A stretch of DNA of 64,000 nucleotides from Candidatus Kapaibacterium sp. (GTDB taxonomy: Bacteria; Bacteroidota; Ignavibacteria; Kapaibacteriales; UBA7675), in assembly GCA_028284775.1 (NCBI GenBank), contig JANQRB010000043.1:1-64000 (forward strand). Reading direction: 5' to 3'. Every line of letters starts with the position of its first letter. Position 1 is the first letter of the stretch. Positions 27,444-36,703 of the stretch are shown piece after piece. The position numbers and the translations under genes were made by a program. Below the pieces are notes generated by a model. That model saw only the letters and a program-made list of their open reading frames with translations, made no database searches and was not told where the DNA came from.

Positions 27444-27468
27444 TTCCCAAGAAAATTACTTATTTTTG
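27439..27468 (+). promoter_or_regulatory. Bacteroidota-type promoter of the zinc operon
   Basis: TTG at 27439-27441 and TATTTTTG at 27461-27468 are 19 nt apart, matching TTG-N19-TAnnTTTG. The -33 element is inside operator 1, and the expected transcription start falls at the edge of operator 2. Confidence 0.6.
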
Positions 27469-27473
27469 GTTTT

Positions 27474-27488
27474 TGCAACTTTGTTGCA
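27474..27488. promoter_or_regulatory. Putative Zur operator 2
   Basis: TGCAAC-TTT-GTTGCA is the second perfect 6-3-6 dyad, centred 45 bp from operator 1 and placed over the predicted transcription start. Confidence 0.72.
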
Positions 27489-27502
27489 TTTACGAGTCCG
27501 AA

Positions 27503-27736
27503 ATGAAAGTAATTGTCCTGAAACCAGATTCGCTTGGAACGATTGCAAACACGCTCTGCTGAATCCACTGCGTTGCCAAACCGGTGTTAACTGTAGCCAA
27601 GGTTTGCCCAGCTATATGCTGTGTGGATACGCCTGTTCTGCGGTCTGGCAAATATTGAAGGGATGCACGCAGCATAAGACAATCATCCCAAACGACACAT
27701 AAGAGTAACAAATACATTCCTAGGTCCTCAACGTGA
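27503..27736 (+). pseudogene. merC-like gene remnant
   Basis: Reading from the ATG at 27503 gives KVIVLKPDSLGTIANTLC, then TGA (27560-27562), then IHCVAKPVLTVAKVCPAICC. The continuous pattern LC-stop-IHC matches the CLIHC segment of MerC-domain membrane proteins. That segment occupies this operon position in related Bacteroidota (Fur, MerC, DUF1826, CobW). A second TGA is at 27656-27658, and the later QSSQTTHKSNKYI resembles a middle MerC loop with transmembrane segments missing between. The gene is broken by nonsense mutation and deletion. It lies directly under the zinc operators. Confidence 0.7.
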
Positions 27737-27738
27737 AA

Positions 27739-28389
27739 ATGGCAACAACGGAGAAAAACTGGGTAGTTGGGACAACTCCCGCAATACTGAAAGACATTCA
27801 TGACAGTCGTGTAAATATCGCAATCTACGATAGGAATACAGGTAGCTTGGCAACCGAGATCAGCAGCCTGCTGCAGCGGGGCATTGAGTTCAAGTCAAGC
27901 GGAGATTTTGATACTATACTGCAGAAGCTCACACAGGCAATCGAGCCAGATGAATTCCCTATGGTCATACAAGATATTAAATCCCTTCTCAATCTATTTA
28001 AAGAAGTAACGGGTGCCCAAGGTTTCCGAATGCTACTGGCAACTGTAGATACCAATATGTGTAGAAAATTTCATACGGATATTAACGATCTACGCTTGCT
28101 TTGTACCTACAGCGGTAAGGGTACTTTATGGCTTACGGAAGACAATGTAAATCGAAGAGCATTACATTCCTGCGGAGACAACGAGAGTATCGTAATTGAC
28201 GAAAGCAGAATTCAACATGCTAAAACGGGTTCTGTTGTTATCTTAAAAGGAGCTATCTATCCGCAAGAAGCAACAAAAAGCGTCGTTCACCGCAGCCCTA
28301 CCATTGAAGAAGACGGTGAAAAGAGATTATTGCTCCGCATTGACACCCATAATTTTTCATGGTTCAATCATGATTCCACAAACTTTTAA
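27739..28389 (+). CDS. DUF1826 domain protein of the zinc operon
   Basis: A 216-residue soluble protein of the DUF1826 family, recognisable by LLATVDTNMCRKFHTD, then DLRLLCTYSGKGTLWL and a late VHRSPTI segment. Conserved His, Cys and Asp residues suggest a metal-binding or cupin-like fold. The family is found beside COG0523 GTPases in Zur regulons. The ATG at 27739 is preferred over a GTG at 27733, which overlaps the merC remnant's stop. Its 3' end overlaps the next small gene by 20 nt. The molecular function is unknown. Confidence 0.8.
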   Translation: MATTEKNWVVGTTPAILKDIHDSRVNIAIYDRNTGSLATEISSLLQRGIEFKSSGDFDTILQKLTQAIEPDEFPMVIQDIKSLLNLFKEVTGAQGFRMLLATVDTNMCRKFHTDINDLRLLCTYSGKGTLWLTEDNVNRRALHSCGDNESIVIDESRIQHAKTGSVVILKGAIYPQEATKSVVHRSPTIEEDGEKRLLLRIDTHNFSWFNHDSTNF

Positions 28390-28561
28390 CGAATGGAAAA
28401 AATGCATTGAGGAAGATTGTATAATCAATCTTAGCAAAGACTTTGCACGGCAGCGATTGGCGGTATACCAGGATAGGAACAATAAAGAAACGCAGAACTT
28501 TATTGCGCTGTATGGCAAACGGCATTTACAAAACATTATTCATTGGTTTCAGCAGATATGA
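28370..28561 (+). CDS. Small conserved protein of the zinc operon
   Basis: A 63-residue protein beginning [16 protein letters not shown] and ending [10 protein letters not shown], with [10 protein letters not shown] in the middle. It resembles the short proteins that sit between DUF1826 and CobW genes in Bacteroidota. The ATG at 28370 lies inside the end of the DUF1826 gene, and its stop overlaps the GTPase start as ATGA. All three should be translated from one message. A longer in-frame start at 28304 would lie deep in DUF1826 and is unlikely. Function unknown. Confidence 0.72.
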   Translation: MIPQTFNEWKKCIEEDCIINLSKDFARQRLAVYQDRNNKETQNFIALYGKRHLQNIIHWFQQI

Positions 28562-29781
28562 CAGCAGAAAATAAACTTCCGGTAACTGTTTTAAGCGGTT
28601 TTCTCGGGGCAGGCAAAACAACCCTGCTCAATCACGTATTGCACAACAAAGAAGGCCTGAAAGTCGCCGTCATTGTTAATGACATGAGTGAAGTGAATGT
28701 GGATGCCGAGCTGGTGAAAAGTGAGAACACCCTTTCACGTACGGAAGAAAAATTGGTGGAAATGAGCAATGGTTGTATTTGCTGTACGCTTCGTGAAGAT
28801 TTGATGATTGAAGTGGAGCGTCTGGCGAAGGAAAACAAATTCGACTACCTGCTTATCGAAAGTACAGGTATCAGCGAACCTGTCCCCGTGGCCCAAACCT
28901 TCACTTTTGTGGACGAAGAGAACGGCATTGATTTATCGCGTTTCAGCTTTATCGACACGATGGTCACAGTAGTGGATGCCTTCAACTTTTTTAATGACTT
29001 CGGAAGCGCCGAGACCCTGAGGGACAGAGATCTGACAGACATGGAAGGAGACTTCCGCACCATTGTCAACCTGCTGACCGAGCAAATCGAGTTTGCCAAT
29101 GTGATTATCCTGAATAAAACCGACCTGGTTGCCAAAGAGGACCTAAGCATATTGAAAGCAACTATGCAAAAGCTCAATCCATCAGCCAGAATTGTTGAAT
29201 CTTCCTTTTGCAAAGTCACCCCCAAAACAATACTCAATACGGGCTTATTCAATTTTGAAGAAGCCGAGCAAAGCGCCGGTTGGTTGGCGGAACTCAACAA
29301 AGATGAGCATACACCGGAAACCGAAGAGTATGGAATAGCTTCATTTGTTTATAGAAGCCGAAAGCCACTGGACCCGGAACGATTTTGGGACTATGTTCAG
29401 CAGGAATTTCCCGATACTGTCATCAGAAGCAAAGGCCTGTTTTGGCTTTCGTCCAGACCGAAGCAGGCCCTGGTTTGGAGTCAGGCAGGTGGTTCGCTGC
29501 GAGCAGACGGCGCTGGTGTGTGGTGGTGTAGCATGCCCCATGTTCTACGATCGAGATACCCGACGTTTATAGACAATCGGGAGCAAATTGAGGCTAATTG
29601 GGACAAGACATTTGGCGACCGTAAAAATGAGATCGTTTTTATTGGCCAGGACATGGACGAAGCACTTATCACGTCTCAGTTGGATGCTTGTCTTGCAACG
29701 GAAGAAGAATTGGCAACACAAAAATGGAAAGCGGGTTATAAAGACGATTGGCCCGTTCAGGGGGTTTCTGCTCCGGCGTAA
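28558..29781 (+). CDS. COG0523/CobW-family GTPase, zinc metallochaperone
   Basis: A 407-residue G3E GTPase. Walker A is [10 protein letters not shown] (Lys20), followed by [13 protein letters not shown]. The zinc-binding GCICC motif is at residues 72-76, then ESTGISEP and the guanine-specificity NKTDL. The CobW C-terminal domain covers about 270-400. ZigA/ZagA/YciC-type members deliver zinc to enzymes when zinc is scarce. The position downstream of two Zur-type operators supports that role here. The ATGA overlap at 28558-28561 fixes the start. Codons are more AT-rich than in the heme operon, consistent with a horizontally moved cassette. Confidence 0.9.
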   Translation: MTAENKLPVTVLSGFLGAGKTTLLNHVLHNKEGLKVAVIVNDMSEVNVDAELVKSENTLSRTEEKLVEMSNGCICCTLREDLMIEVERLAKENKFDYLLIESTGISEPVPVAQTFTFVDEENGIDLSRFSFIDTMVTVVDAFNFFNDFGSAETLRDRDLTDMEGDFRTIVNLLTEQIEFANVIILNKTDLVAKEDLSILKATMQKLNPSARIVESSFCKVTPKTILNTGLFNFEEAEQSAGWLAELNKDEHTPETEEYGIASFVYRSRKPLDPERFWDYVQQEFPDTVIRSKGLFWLSSRPKQALVWSQAGGSLRADGAGVWWCSMPHVLRSRYPTFIDNREQIEANWDKTFGDRKNEIVFIGQDMDEALITSQLDACLATEEELATQKWKAGYKDDWPVQGVSAPA

Positions 29782-30639
29782 AGATCGGCTGCAGCAAAGT
29801 GTACCATGCGTTAAGATGCAAGCTGCGCTAATCCTTGGCGGCTTTCAGAAACAAGTTGATCGAATATGCAGGAACTTTGGCATTCATAATCACAAGCTTA
29901 GCGTTGTGAGCGTACAGGCAGCGGGAGCTCATAGACTTGTGGAAGCAAAGATATCATCGACAAAGGCGGCAAGGTTACTCCGTCTTGGACGATCTACCCT
30001 CTAAAGAGAACACCTCAAAAGAACAAGATGTGAGACCGGTTGCGCAAAGTCCAAACAACTTAGTGCATATATTCGCACGAATGTGCGCACAATCATGAAC
30101 TGATCGAAGGACGCACACATGAAGTAGTTAAACAGCAGGTCGCGCAGTGGTTCGATGCCAATCACACGCAATACAGGCGGGAGTGGCAACGCAACAATAA
30201 CAATAGACATCGGGTCGCGCTGCCTTCCGCGAAGGGCGATACCATCGCGCTATTTGCCGGTAAACGTGCGAGAGAATAATTCTCAATATTTGGATTTACT
30301 ACCGGACTTCGAATGGATGATCAATTTCAGCGACAAGAGGGTGCCGGCGAATCTGCATCGATCGAATCGAAAGCGGATAGAAGAATGATTGCGACAGCGT
30401 TACGACATGGCGATGGATCCCCGTCGCCGCAAAGCGCAAAGGCAATCCGGAAGCGTAATAAACAAAAAAAACGCAAGAAGGGGAGCCAGAGAATCTGTCC
30501 GACGACGGTCCATCGGACATCCGGTCAGTGCTTAAGCGAATGTTGTCTTAAGGTACTCGCTTTGGCGGCCGCAAGCCGGTTTACACCGCAGCGCTCGCGC
30601 AGATCACGTAAGCACTAAGCCATGATAACAGCAAACAGA
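29782..30639. other. Region of likely gene remnants, about 860 nt
   Basis: No intact gene. A frame without ATG from 30094 to the TAA at 30277-30279 looks protein-like (THEVVKQQVAQWFDANHTQY), and a Lys/Arg-rich frame follows. I cannot identify either. They may be fragments of acquired DNA between the zinc and heme loci. Confidence 0.4.
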
Positions 30640-31641
30640 TCAAAGACGTTGAAACTCAAACTTCGGATGCCCCTTCGTCCCGGCGGCGTCGTAGAAGTCG
30701 ACGAATCGCAGCTTGTAGGCAAATCCTTCCATATCTTTGATAATAAAAATCCGTCCGGGTACGATGCTGAATAGCCGTTCCTCCAGGCTGAACACTTTCC
30801 AATCGAATCCCACCGCATCCCAATCCGATGTAAAGGTGTAGGTCGGCAGCGTTGCAAAATCGATTTCTTCGAAACTGCGCGTCGTATCGATTGCTACCTG
30901 CACGCCGGCGGGATTTGTTAAAACACCGGTGACGGAGTAGACGACCAGTTCGGGGATTCTGAACAGCTCGGTATATTTTGTAAACACCAGATCCCATTCC
31001 TGACTCGGCGGCTCGATGAATTTGGCCACTCCCCCGTCATCGAAAGAAAAGCCGACATAGTTAAAGCTCTTGTCCCGTTTGATCTCCGCTTCGTTTTCGC
31101 CCGATCCGTCCAGTTTTGCAAAACGCAGGCCGTAAGATTCGGCGGAAACGGAGGTGATCTGAACCTTCACAAAGCCGCTCCGATCGCCTTCCGCATCGTA
31201 GCCCCGGTCGATCAGATACAGCTTGTCATACGGACGCAGCGGTAGTGCATCGGCGTCAAGCCAGTTGCCGAAGGCCGTCGAGTCGCTGTTCCCGCTCGGG
31301 GCGTCATAATTCCATGAGGCACCCGTCGTATCACTGACTGCGGCAAAGTCGCGTGATCCCATATCAGCCACGCCCATGATACGGCCGGTATTCAGCCGGA
31401 TATGAAAAGCGCCGTCAGCGCATGCAATGGCCAGGTCCCAGCCGTCGACATCTTCAACAAGTACTTCGCGATTGCTTCCCAGGTCGAAATAAACTCGTTG
31501 TTTGTATTCGCCACCCATCGCGACAAATCCCTCCTCGTTCGCACCCGGAACATGCGGCTGCACGGCCTGGTCTTCCGGCAGACAGGATACAAGTAGCAGG
31601 CAACAAACAACAGCCGACAATTTACTCGCCATTCGTTTCAT
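30640..31641 (-). CDS. HmuY-family heme-binding lipoprotein
   Basis: A 333-residue protein with a lipoprotein signal (LLLVSC, lipobox Cys near residue 20). Two blocks are characteristic of HmuY-type heme-binding proteins: YKQRVYFDLGS...DGWDLAIAC and EWDLVFTKYTE. Known HmuY proteins take heme from host proteins and pass it to the partner TonB receptor. This gene is the last of the hmu operon, 9 nt after the receptor stop, supporting that partnership. Heme ligands cannot be assigned from sequence alone. It should be anchored in the outer membrane. Confidence 0.78.
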   Translation of the reverse strand: MKRMASKLSAVVCCLLLVSCLPEDQAVQPHVPGANEEGFVAMGGEYKQRVYFDLGSNREVLVEDVDGWDLAIACADGAFHIRLNTGRIMGVADMGSRDFAAVSDTTGASWNYDAPSGNSDSTAFGNWLDADALPLRPYDKLYLIDRGYDAEGDRSGFVKVQITSVSAESYGLRFAKLDGSGENEAEIKRDKSFNYVGFSFDDGGVAKFIEPPSQEWDLVFTKYTELFRIPELVVYSVTGVLTNPAGVQVAIDTTRSFEEIDFATLPTYTFTSDWDAVGFDWKVFSLEERLFSIVPGRIFIIKDMEGFAYKLRFVDFYDAAGTKGHPKFEFQRL

Positions 31642-31650
31642 GTTTTGTGT

Positions 31651-33906
31651 TCACTTTAGTGAATATGACATGTTTAAGTAGATTGATCGGCCCCAGGCGA
31701 TCGGAATGCTGCGCGCCGCAGAGCTATGCACGTCGCCCGCGCCGGCTCCCGAGCTGAGTGAAATGTTTGAAACGTCCAACAGATTTTTTGCCCCGATCTG
31801 GATTCGCAGGGTTTCATCCAGAATGCTGCGGGCAAAGGCCAGGTCCAGCACATGATAGTCTTCGACATGACCTTCGACCACTTCGCCGTCGTCATTCAAC
31901 GTGAATTGATTTGTTTGACCGGAATACTTGTAATTCAGCGTCGACTTGATACCGAAAAAGGGCGATTCCCATTCGTTCGAAAGGGACAGCTCCGGCGTAA
32001 AACTGTATTTGTCAAGAGCCGCATTGCCGCTGATGAATTTGCGGCCGGTATTCGCAAGCGTCAGTACCACGCTCAGATTCTCATTATGCCAGCCGCCTTT
32101 GATCCGCCCCCCGATGCTCCTGAATTCGCCGACATTGATGTAACTGTAAAGATCGCTCTCGCGCTGAAGCAGCAGGATACGATCCGAAACATCATTGAAG
32201 AACATCTGCGCCTCCGCCTGCCATAGTCCGGTCGCTGCGAGCTCCTTGAAATCAACAGCGAGCATGTAATTGTGGGACTGCTCCGCTTTGAGATCCGGGT
32301 TGCCGCGAATGTTGTGGTTGATATCGACGAAAAACAAAAACAGCTCCTTCAGGGAAGGCGACCGAAAGCCGCGCGCATAGGAGCCGCGGACCTGAAAACT
32401 TCTGGAAAGGTCATATTTAACATGAAGCGACGGAATCAGCGGCGCATCATAGCGGTCATTGTAGGTGTAGCGCAGTCCCGGCTGGATCGCCAGGTCAGGG
32501 AGCGGCCGGTACTGCAATTGCCCGAAGGCGGCATAGTCATTGATTTCCTGGCTGCCCGATTCAATTCGACCGCCTTCGCTGTCTTCCAGGTTGATATCGA
32601 TACCGGCGCGGAGAATTAACAGTTCGTCAGGTTGGGCGTAGGAATAAGCGGCTCTGATCAGCCATGATGAGAAACGCGTCGTATCCTGATCGGCGGGTCC
32701 GGTCGCCTGCTCGCTGAGCGTAATCAAATCTTTAATGTAGGTCTGCTTTTCACGCCGGTAGCGCGAATAGGCCAGCGTCCCGGTCAGGCCGTGGCCACTG
32801 TCGAGACTTGACCTGAACTCGATCGAGTTATCCAGTCGGCTGGTCAGATAAAATTCATCGAAGGCGGATTCGCCGTAGGGTGCACGAGGAGTGCCGCGAT
32901 TCATTATTTTGTCGGAATAATAGTCACCCTTGTAGCGCAGCTTTGTCTGCTGCCAGGGCGTGGCATAGCGCCAGCCGGCAAAGTATTGCTCGCGCGGCTT
33001 CCAGCTATGCGTGCGGCTGCCGGGCTGGCGTTCGACGCCGTCGAAAAGGTGCCGGCCGCCCGTCGCGACAATACGGCCGTATTCATTAGCGTATCCCAGA
33101 CGCGCATCCACGTCGTAATTGCCGACGCTTTCAAGGTAGGAATCGAGCGATGCGTTCACCTGCGTCTGCGGGCCGTCGGCGGTGATCAGATTGACAACGC
33201 CCGCCAGGGCATCGCTGCCGAATTCAACGGACAGAGGCCCTTCCACGATTTCGATCCTCTCGACATTGACCAGGCTGAGTTGGCCGAGGTCGATATTGCC
33301 GTCCAGGCGGCCGATGACGGGCACGCCGTCGATCAAAATCTTGATGTTTTCACCGGACATGCCCTGGATGCTCAATCCCGATCCCAGCAGCGGATCCTGT
33401 GAAATCTGCATGCCGCCTTCCAGCCGCAGCGCGTCCTGCAGATTTTGCGCGGCGAGGCCCCTGAGCTTCTGCTTGTCCAAAACGCGAACTTTATGCAGCG
33501 AATTGCGCGCCTCCTGCGGCCGGTGCTGAGCGGTTGCGACCACCTCCCCCATCAGGATCGAGTTCGGTCGCAGGTAGAGTGTGATATCTCCGGCAAGATC
33601 GAGCGTATCGCGATAGTTATGATAGCCCAGGGATTGCACCAGGATCGATACCCTGCCGCCGCCGGGCACAACTAGTGATCCGTCGGCCTTGCTGACGGCC
33701 GCGTAAAGCGTATCGCCTACTTCGGTGTCAAGGTAGCGCACACTTACCCGCGCGCCCGAAATCGGCCTGGCTTCGGAGCTGTCTTTGAGCGATATGCGCA
33801 GCTCCTGCGCCGGCAACTGCAAAACAAATAGGCAGAATAATAGCAAGTTAAACAAGATACTTCTGAAACAGGTCCCGCGCTGATTAACACATAATCGTAA
33901 TCTCAT
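31651..33906 (-). CDS. TonB-dependent heme receptor
   Basis: A 751-residue outer-membrane receptor. A signal peptide (SILFNLLLFCLFVLQLPAQ) is followed by a carboxypeptidase-regulatory-like domain (about 35-115), the plug (LRGLAAQNLQDALRLEGG and VNLITADGP) and a 22-strand barrel region (about 240-751). The FRSPSLKELF block is typical of HmuR/BtuB-type receptors. I start at the ATG at 33906, just ahead of the signal peptide and clear of the HmuV stop at 33921. Longer starts overlap hmuV. The operon context assigns heme as ligand. Confidence 0.87.
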   Translation of the reverse strand: MRLRLCVNQRGTCFRSILFNLLLFCLFVLQLPAQELRISLKDSSEARPISGARVSVRYLDTEVGDTLYAAVSKADGSLVVPGGGRVSILVQSLGYHNYRDTLDLAGDITLYLRPNSILMGEVVATAQHRPQEARNSLHKVRVLDKQKLRGLAAQNLQDALRLEGGMQISQDPLLGSGLSIQGMSGENIKILIDGVPVIGRLDGNIDLGQLSLVNVERIEIVEGPLSVEFGSDALAGVVNLITADGPQTQVNASLDSYLESVGNYDVDARLGYANEYGRIVATGGRHLFDGVERQPGSRTHSWKPREQYFAGWRYATPWQQTKLRYKGDYYSDKIMNRGTPRAPYGESAFDEFYLTSRLDNSIEFRSSLDSGHGLTGTLAYSRYRREKQTYIKDLITLSEQATGPADQDTTRFSSWLIRAAYSYAQPDELLILRAGIDINLEDSEGGRIESGSQEINDYAAFGQLQYRPLPDLAIQPGLRYTYNDRYDAPLIPSLHVKYDLSRSFQVRGSYARGFRSPSLKELFLFFVDINHNIRGNPDLKAEQSHNYMLAVDFKELAATGLWQAEAQMFFNDVSDRILLLQRESDLYSYINVGEFRSIGGRIKGGWHNENLSVVLTLANTGRKFISGNAALDKYSFTPELSLSNEWESPFFGIKSTLNYKYSGQTNQFTLNDDGEVVEGHVEDYHVLDLAFARSILDETLRIQIGAKNLLDVSNISLSSGAGAGDVHSSAARSIPIAWGRSIYLNMSYSLK

Positions 33907-33920
33907 TATCGCCGTAACCA

Positions 33921-34703
33921 TCAGATAATGACTAAAGGACAATCGGCTTCAGGATGTGCCTGAACCCTTGCGTCGACTTTAAAAGCGTCGAAAATCAGGC
34001 TGCCCGTTATTATGTCCCATGGGGCTCCGCTGGCCGCTACGTAACCATTTTCATAGAGCACGGTGATGCGATCGGCAAAACGCGCCGCAAGGTTGACATC
34101 GTGCATAATGATAAACACGCCCAATTTGCGAAAGACCGGTTTGCGCAGCAGAAGCATCAGTGTCTGCTGTCGGATCAGATCGAAACTGGCGGTCGGTTCA
34201 TCCAGCAGCAGGAAACGCTCGCGTTCGTCGTCGTCGGTCAATACCTGGACGAGCGCGCGCGCCAGATTGATGCGCTGCCGTTCGCCGCCGGAAAGTTCGC
34301 TGTACCGGCGTCGCACCAAATCCAGCGCTTCAACGTGTTCCAGGGCCTGATACGCCAGTTCAACTTCTCGCTCGCCGATCCGACCGTTGCTATAGGGCGT
34401 ACGCCCAAGCGAAACGACCTCCAACACCGTAAAGGGAAAATCAGCGTCTGCGTGCTGCGGCATAACCGCCCGCATGCGCGCCCTATCATTAAGGCCGATG
34501 CTCTCCAATGCCTTGCCGCACATCGTAATTTTGCCGGACGACGGCTTCAGATCGCCGCTCATCACTTTCAAGAGCGTCGATTTACCGGCCCCGTTCGGCC
34601 CGAGGAGGGCATGGACTTCGCCGCTGCGGACCTGCAGATTAACGCCGCGCAACAGCGGCTTCGAGGGCGAATAGCCAAACTTTACATCTTCGACAGAGAT
34701 CAT
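33921..34703 (-). CDS. hmuV: Heme ABC transporter ATP-binding protein
   Basis: A 260-residue ATPase. Walker A is GPNGAGKST, the signature is LSGGERQR, Walker B is FLLLDEPTASFD and the switch His lies in IIMHDVNLA. The PQHADADFPFTVLEVVSLGR region is diagnostic of HmuV-type heme importers. The ATG at 34703 overlaps the permease stop as ATGA (34700-34703), which sets the start; upstream in-frame codons lie inside the permease gene. It powers heme import across the inner membrane with HmuU. Confidence 0.92.
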   Translation of the reverse strand: MISVEDVKFGYSPSKPLLRGVNLQVRSGEVHALLGPNGAGKSTLLKVMSGDLKPSSGKITMCGKALESIGLNDRARMRAVMPQHADADFPFTVLEVVSLGRTPYSNGRIGEREVELAYQALEHVEALDLVRRRYSELSGGERQRINLARALVQVLTDDDERERFLLLDEPTASFDLIRQQTLMLLLRKPVFRKLGVFIIMHDVNLAARFADRITVLYENGYVAASGAPWDIITGSLIFDAFKVDARVQAHPEADCPLVII

Positions 34704-35788
34704 GGCATTGATAGTTGACGAAATTTCTGCATCAGCAGCCACAGGAAAAAGGGTCCGCCGATGGCCGATGTAAGAATTCCGATCGGCAATTCGGCAGGCG
34801 CTACAATAGTACGGGCCGCCAGATCGGCTACGATCACCAGCAGTGCGCCGAACAAGCAAACGCCCGGGAAGAGGCTGGTATGTTTGGAACCGAGGATGAT
34901 GCGCATTATGTGGGGCGCCACGAGGCCGATGAAACCGACAATACCGGCAACCGCTGTGGCCGCGCCTACCAGCAAGGCCGAGGCTGTGACAACCAGGATC
35001 TTGATGCGCTGAACGTCGATTCCCAGATGACCGGCTTCCCGCTCGCCCAGCAGCATTACGTCCAGCGAATAGGAAAAGCGAAAAAGTATGGCGATCGGCG
35101 GCAGAGCGAAGAGGGCCAAAGCGAGAACGCTGTTCCAGTCGGCGCCGGCCAGGCTGCCGAGCAGCCAGAAGGTAATGTTGCGCAGCTGGACATCATCGGC
35201 AACGTAGATGAGCAGACCGATCAGGGCACCCACCAGCGCATTCAGGGCTATACCCGCGAGCAACATTGCCGTGGAGGAGGTAATGCCTCTGCGGGTCGAA
35301 AGGCGAAAGACCACCAGTGTAACCGCCAAGCCCCCGAGGAAGGCAAATACCGGCACGGCATAACTGGCCCAAGCGCCCATGGCTGTCGTCGCGACAGCGC
35401 CTCCAATTACAATTGCCAGCGCCGCGCCGAAAGCAGCGCCATTCGAAATTCCCAGAAGTCCCGGGTCGGCGAGCGGATTACGGAACAGACCCTGCAGTGA
35501 CGCGCCCGCCATCGCCAGACTGCTGCCGACCAGAACGCCAACAAAAAGGCGCGGCAATCGGATCGACCAGATCACCGCATCTTCCTGCGGCGAAAAGGTC
35601 CAGGGCAGCTGCAGGTCAAGCTTCGCCGCCAGAATGGCAATTGTCTGCTGCAGCGAGATGCTCATCGCACCGCTTGCAGCGGAAACGATTACGCTCAGTA
35701 TCAAGGCCAGCAGAAGCAGGACGAAAATGACCTCGCCCTTTGCCTTCGCTCGACTATCGGGCAGACTCATTGATTTGAGAATTGACAT
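34700..35788 (-). CDS. hmuU: Heme ABC transporter permease (FecCD/BtuC family)
   Basis: A 362-residue permease with about ten hydrophobic helices. The FecCD signatures are present: GSSLAMAGASLQGLFRNPLA, DPGLLGISNGAAFGA and the coupling region LGEREAGHLG. GFIGLVAPHIMR near residue 290 is the usual transport-domain block. It would form the inner-membrane channel of the heme importer. Its start is 12 nt after the HmuT stop and its stop overlaps hmuV, indicating tight coupling. Confidence 0.92.
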   Translation of the reverse strand: MSILKSMSLPDSRAKAKGEVIFVLLLLALILSVIVSAASGAMSISLQQTIAILAAKLDLQLPWTFSPQEDAVIWSIRLPRLFVGVLVGSSLAMAGASLQGLFRNPLADPGLLGISNGAAFGAALAIVIGGAVATTAMGAWASYAVPVFAFLGGLAVTLVVFRLSTRRGITSSTAMLLAGIALNALVGALIGLLIYVADDVQLRNITFWLLGSLAGADWNSVLALALFALPPIAILFRFSYSLDVMLLGEREAGHLGIDVQRIKILVVTASALLVGAATAVAGIVGFIGLVAPHIMRIILGSKHTSLFPGVCLFGALLVIVADLAARTIVAPAELPIGILTSAIGGPFFLWLLMQKFRQLSMP

Positions 35789-35800
35789 GCTGCGACATTC

Positions 35801-36703
35801 CTAATGAGCACCGTGCAATCCCTGCGCCAGCTCGAGCCTGGCCTGACCGATACGCGGACCGCAGCCGAGCAGAAGCAAATCATCCATGACAATAACGCGT
35901 TTGTTTTTGGCAGCGGGCGTATGCGCTACGCCGGGCATCTGAAGGAATGTCTCCATGCCGCCGACACTGGCTAATCCGGAGCTTGTTATAACCAGGATGG
36001 CGGGCGCCGCGGCAACCAGGGCTTCGGCATTAATTTGTTTCCAGCCTTCGACGCCGGCTCCGGCGTTGCTGGCTTTGCAGGCTGTTAGCACATTGTGCAC
36101 CGGGGTTGCGCTGCCCGCCACGTTAAATACGCGAGCACCGCGCATGTAGAGGAACATCGCGCTGGGCTCCTCGCTGACTGTGGCCAGAAAGCGCTCGGCC
36201 TCCTTTAGTTCGGCGCGCAGTCTCGCGATCAGTTCCTGCCCTTTCTGCACGCATTGCAGACTCTCCGCAATTTTGCTGATGGTCTCGACCGCCACTTCGG
36301 CACTGTGCTCGCCGCCAACAATCAATAGGGGAACGCCGGCATCGCGGATCTTCGAGATCACCTGCGGCGGACCGGCTTCGTGGTCGGCGATGATCAGCGA
36401 CGGTTTCAGCGCCAGGATTCCTTCGGCGGAAAGAGCACGCCAATAACCCACTTTGGCAATTCCTTCCGTTTCCGGCTGCGGATAGGTGCTGGAAAGATCG
36501 GTACCGACGATGCGATCGCCGTAGCCAAGGGTAAATACCGTCTCGGTTATCACGCCGCCGAGCGTGACAAGTCGCGAGACATCGTCAATTTCTACTGCTA
36601 TTCCATCACTGCCTGTAATCTGCACTTTGGCACTTGTCGGAATTGTCCAAAATGCGCTCGCAAGCGCAAGCAGCGCGACAGAGCGCGACATGAACTTAAA
36701 CAT
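35801..36703 (-). CDS. hmuT: Heme ABC transporter periplasmic binding protein
   Basis: A 300-residue protein with a signal peptide (SVALLALASAFWTIPTSA) and the PeripBP_2 fold. VGTDLSSTYPQPETE, VGYWRALSAEGILALKPSL and EAGPP match HmuT-type heme-binding proteins. The Tyr in TDLSSTYP aligns with the heme-ligating Tyr of the family. It carries heme through the periplasm to HmuUV. Its ATG overlaps the end of hmuS by 8 nt. Confidence 0.9.
   Translation of the reverse strand: MFKFMSRSVALLALASAFWTIPTSAKVQITGSDGIAVEIDDVSRLVTLGGVITETVFTLGYGDRIVGTDLSSTYPQPETEGIAKVGYWRALSAEGILALKPSLIIADHEAGPPQVISKIRDAGVPLLIVGGEHSAEVAVETISKIAESLQCVQKGQELIARLRAELKEAERFLATVSEEPSAMFLYMRGARVFNVAGSATPVHNVLTACKASNAGAGVEGWKQINAEALVAAAPAILVITSSGLASVGGMETFLQMPGVAHTPAAKNKRVIVMDDLLLLGCGPRIGQARLELAQGLHGAH

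Noticed and set aside
27560..27562. TGA in the merC remnant read as selenocysteine
   Set aside because: It stands where MerC proteins have a hydrophobic residue rather than Cys, no stem-loop of a SECIS kind was seen, and a second stop and missing helices follow.
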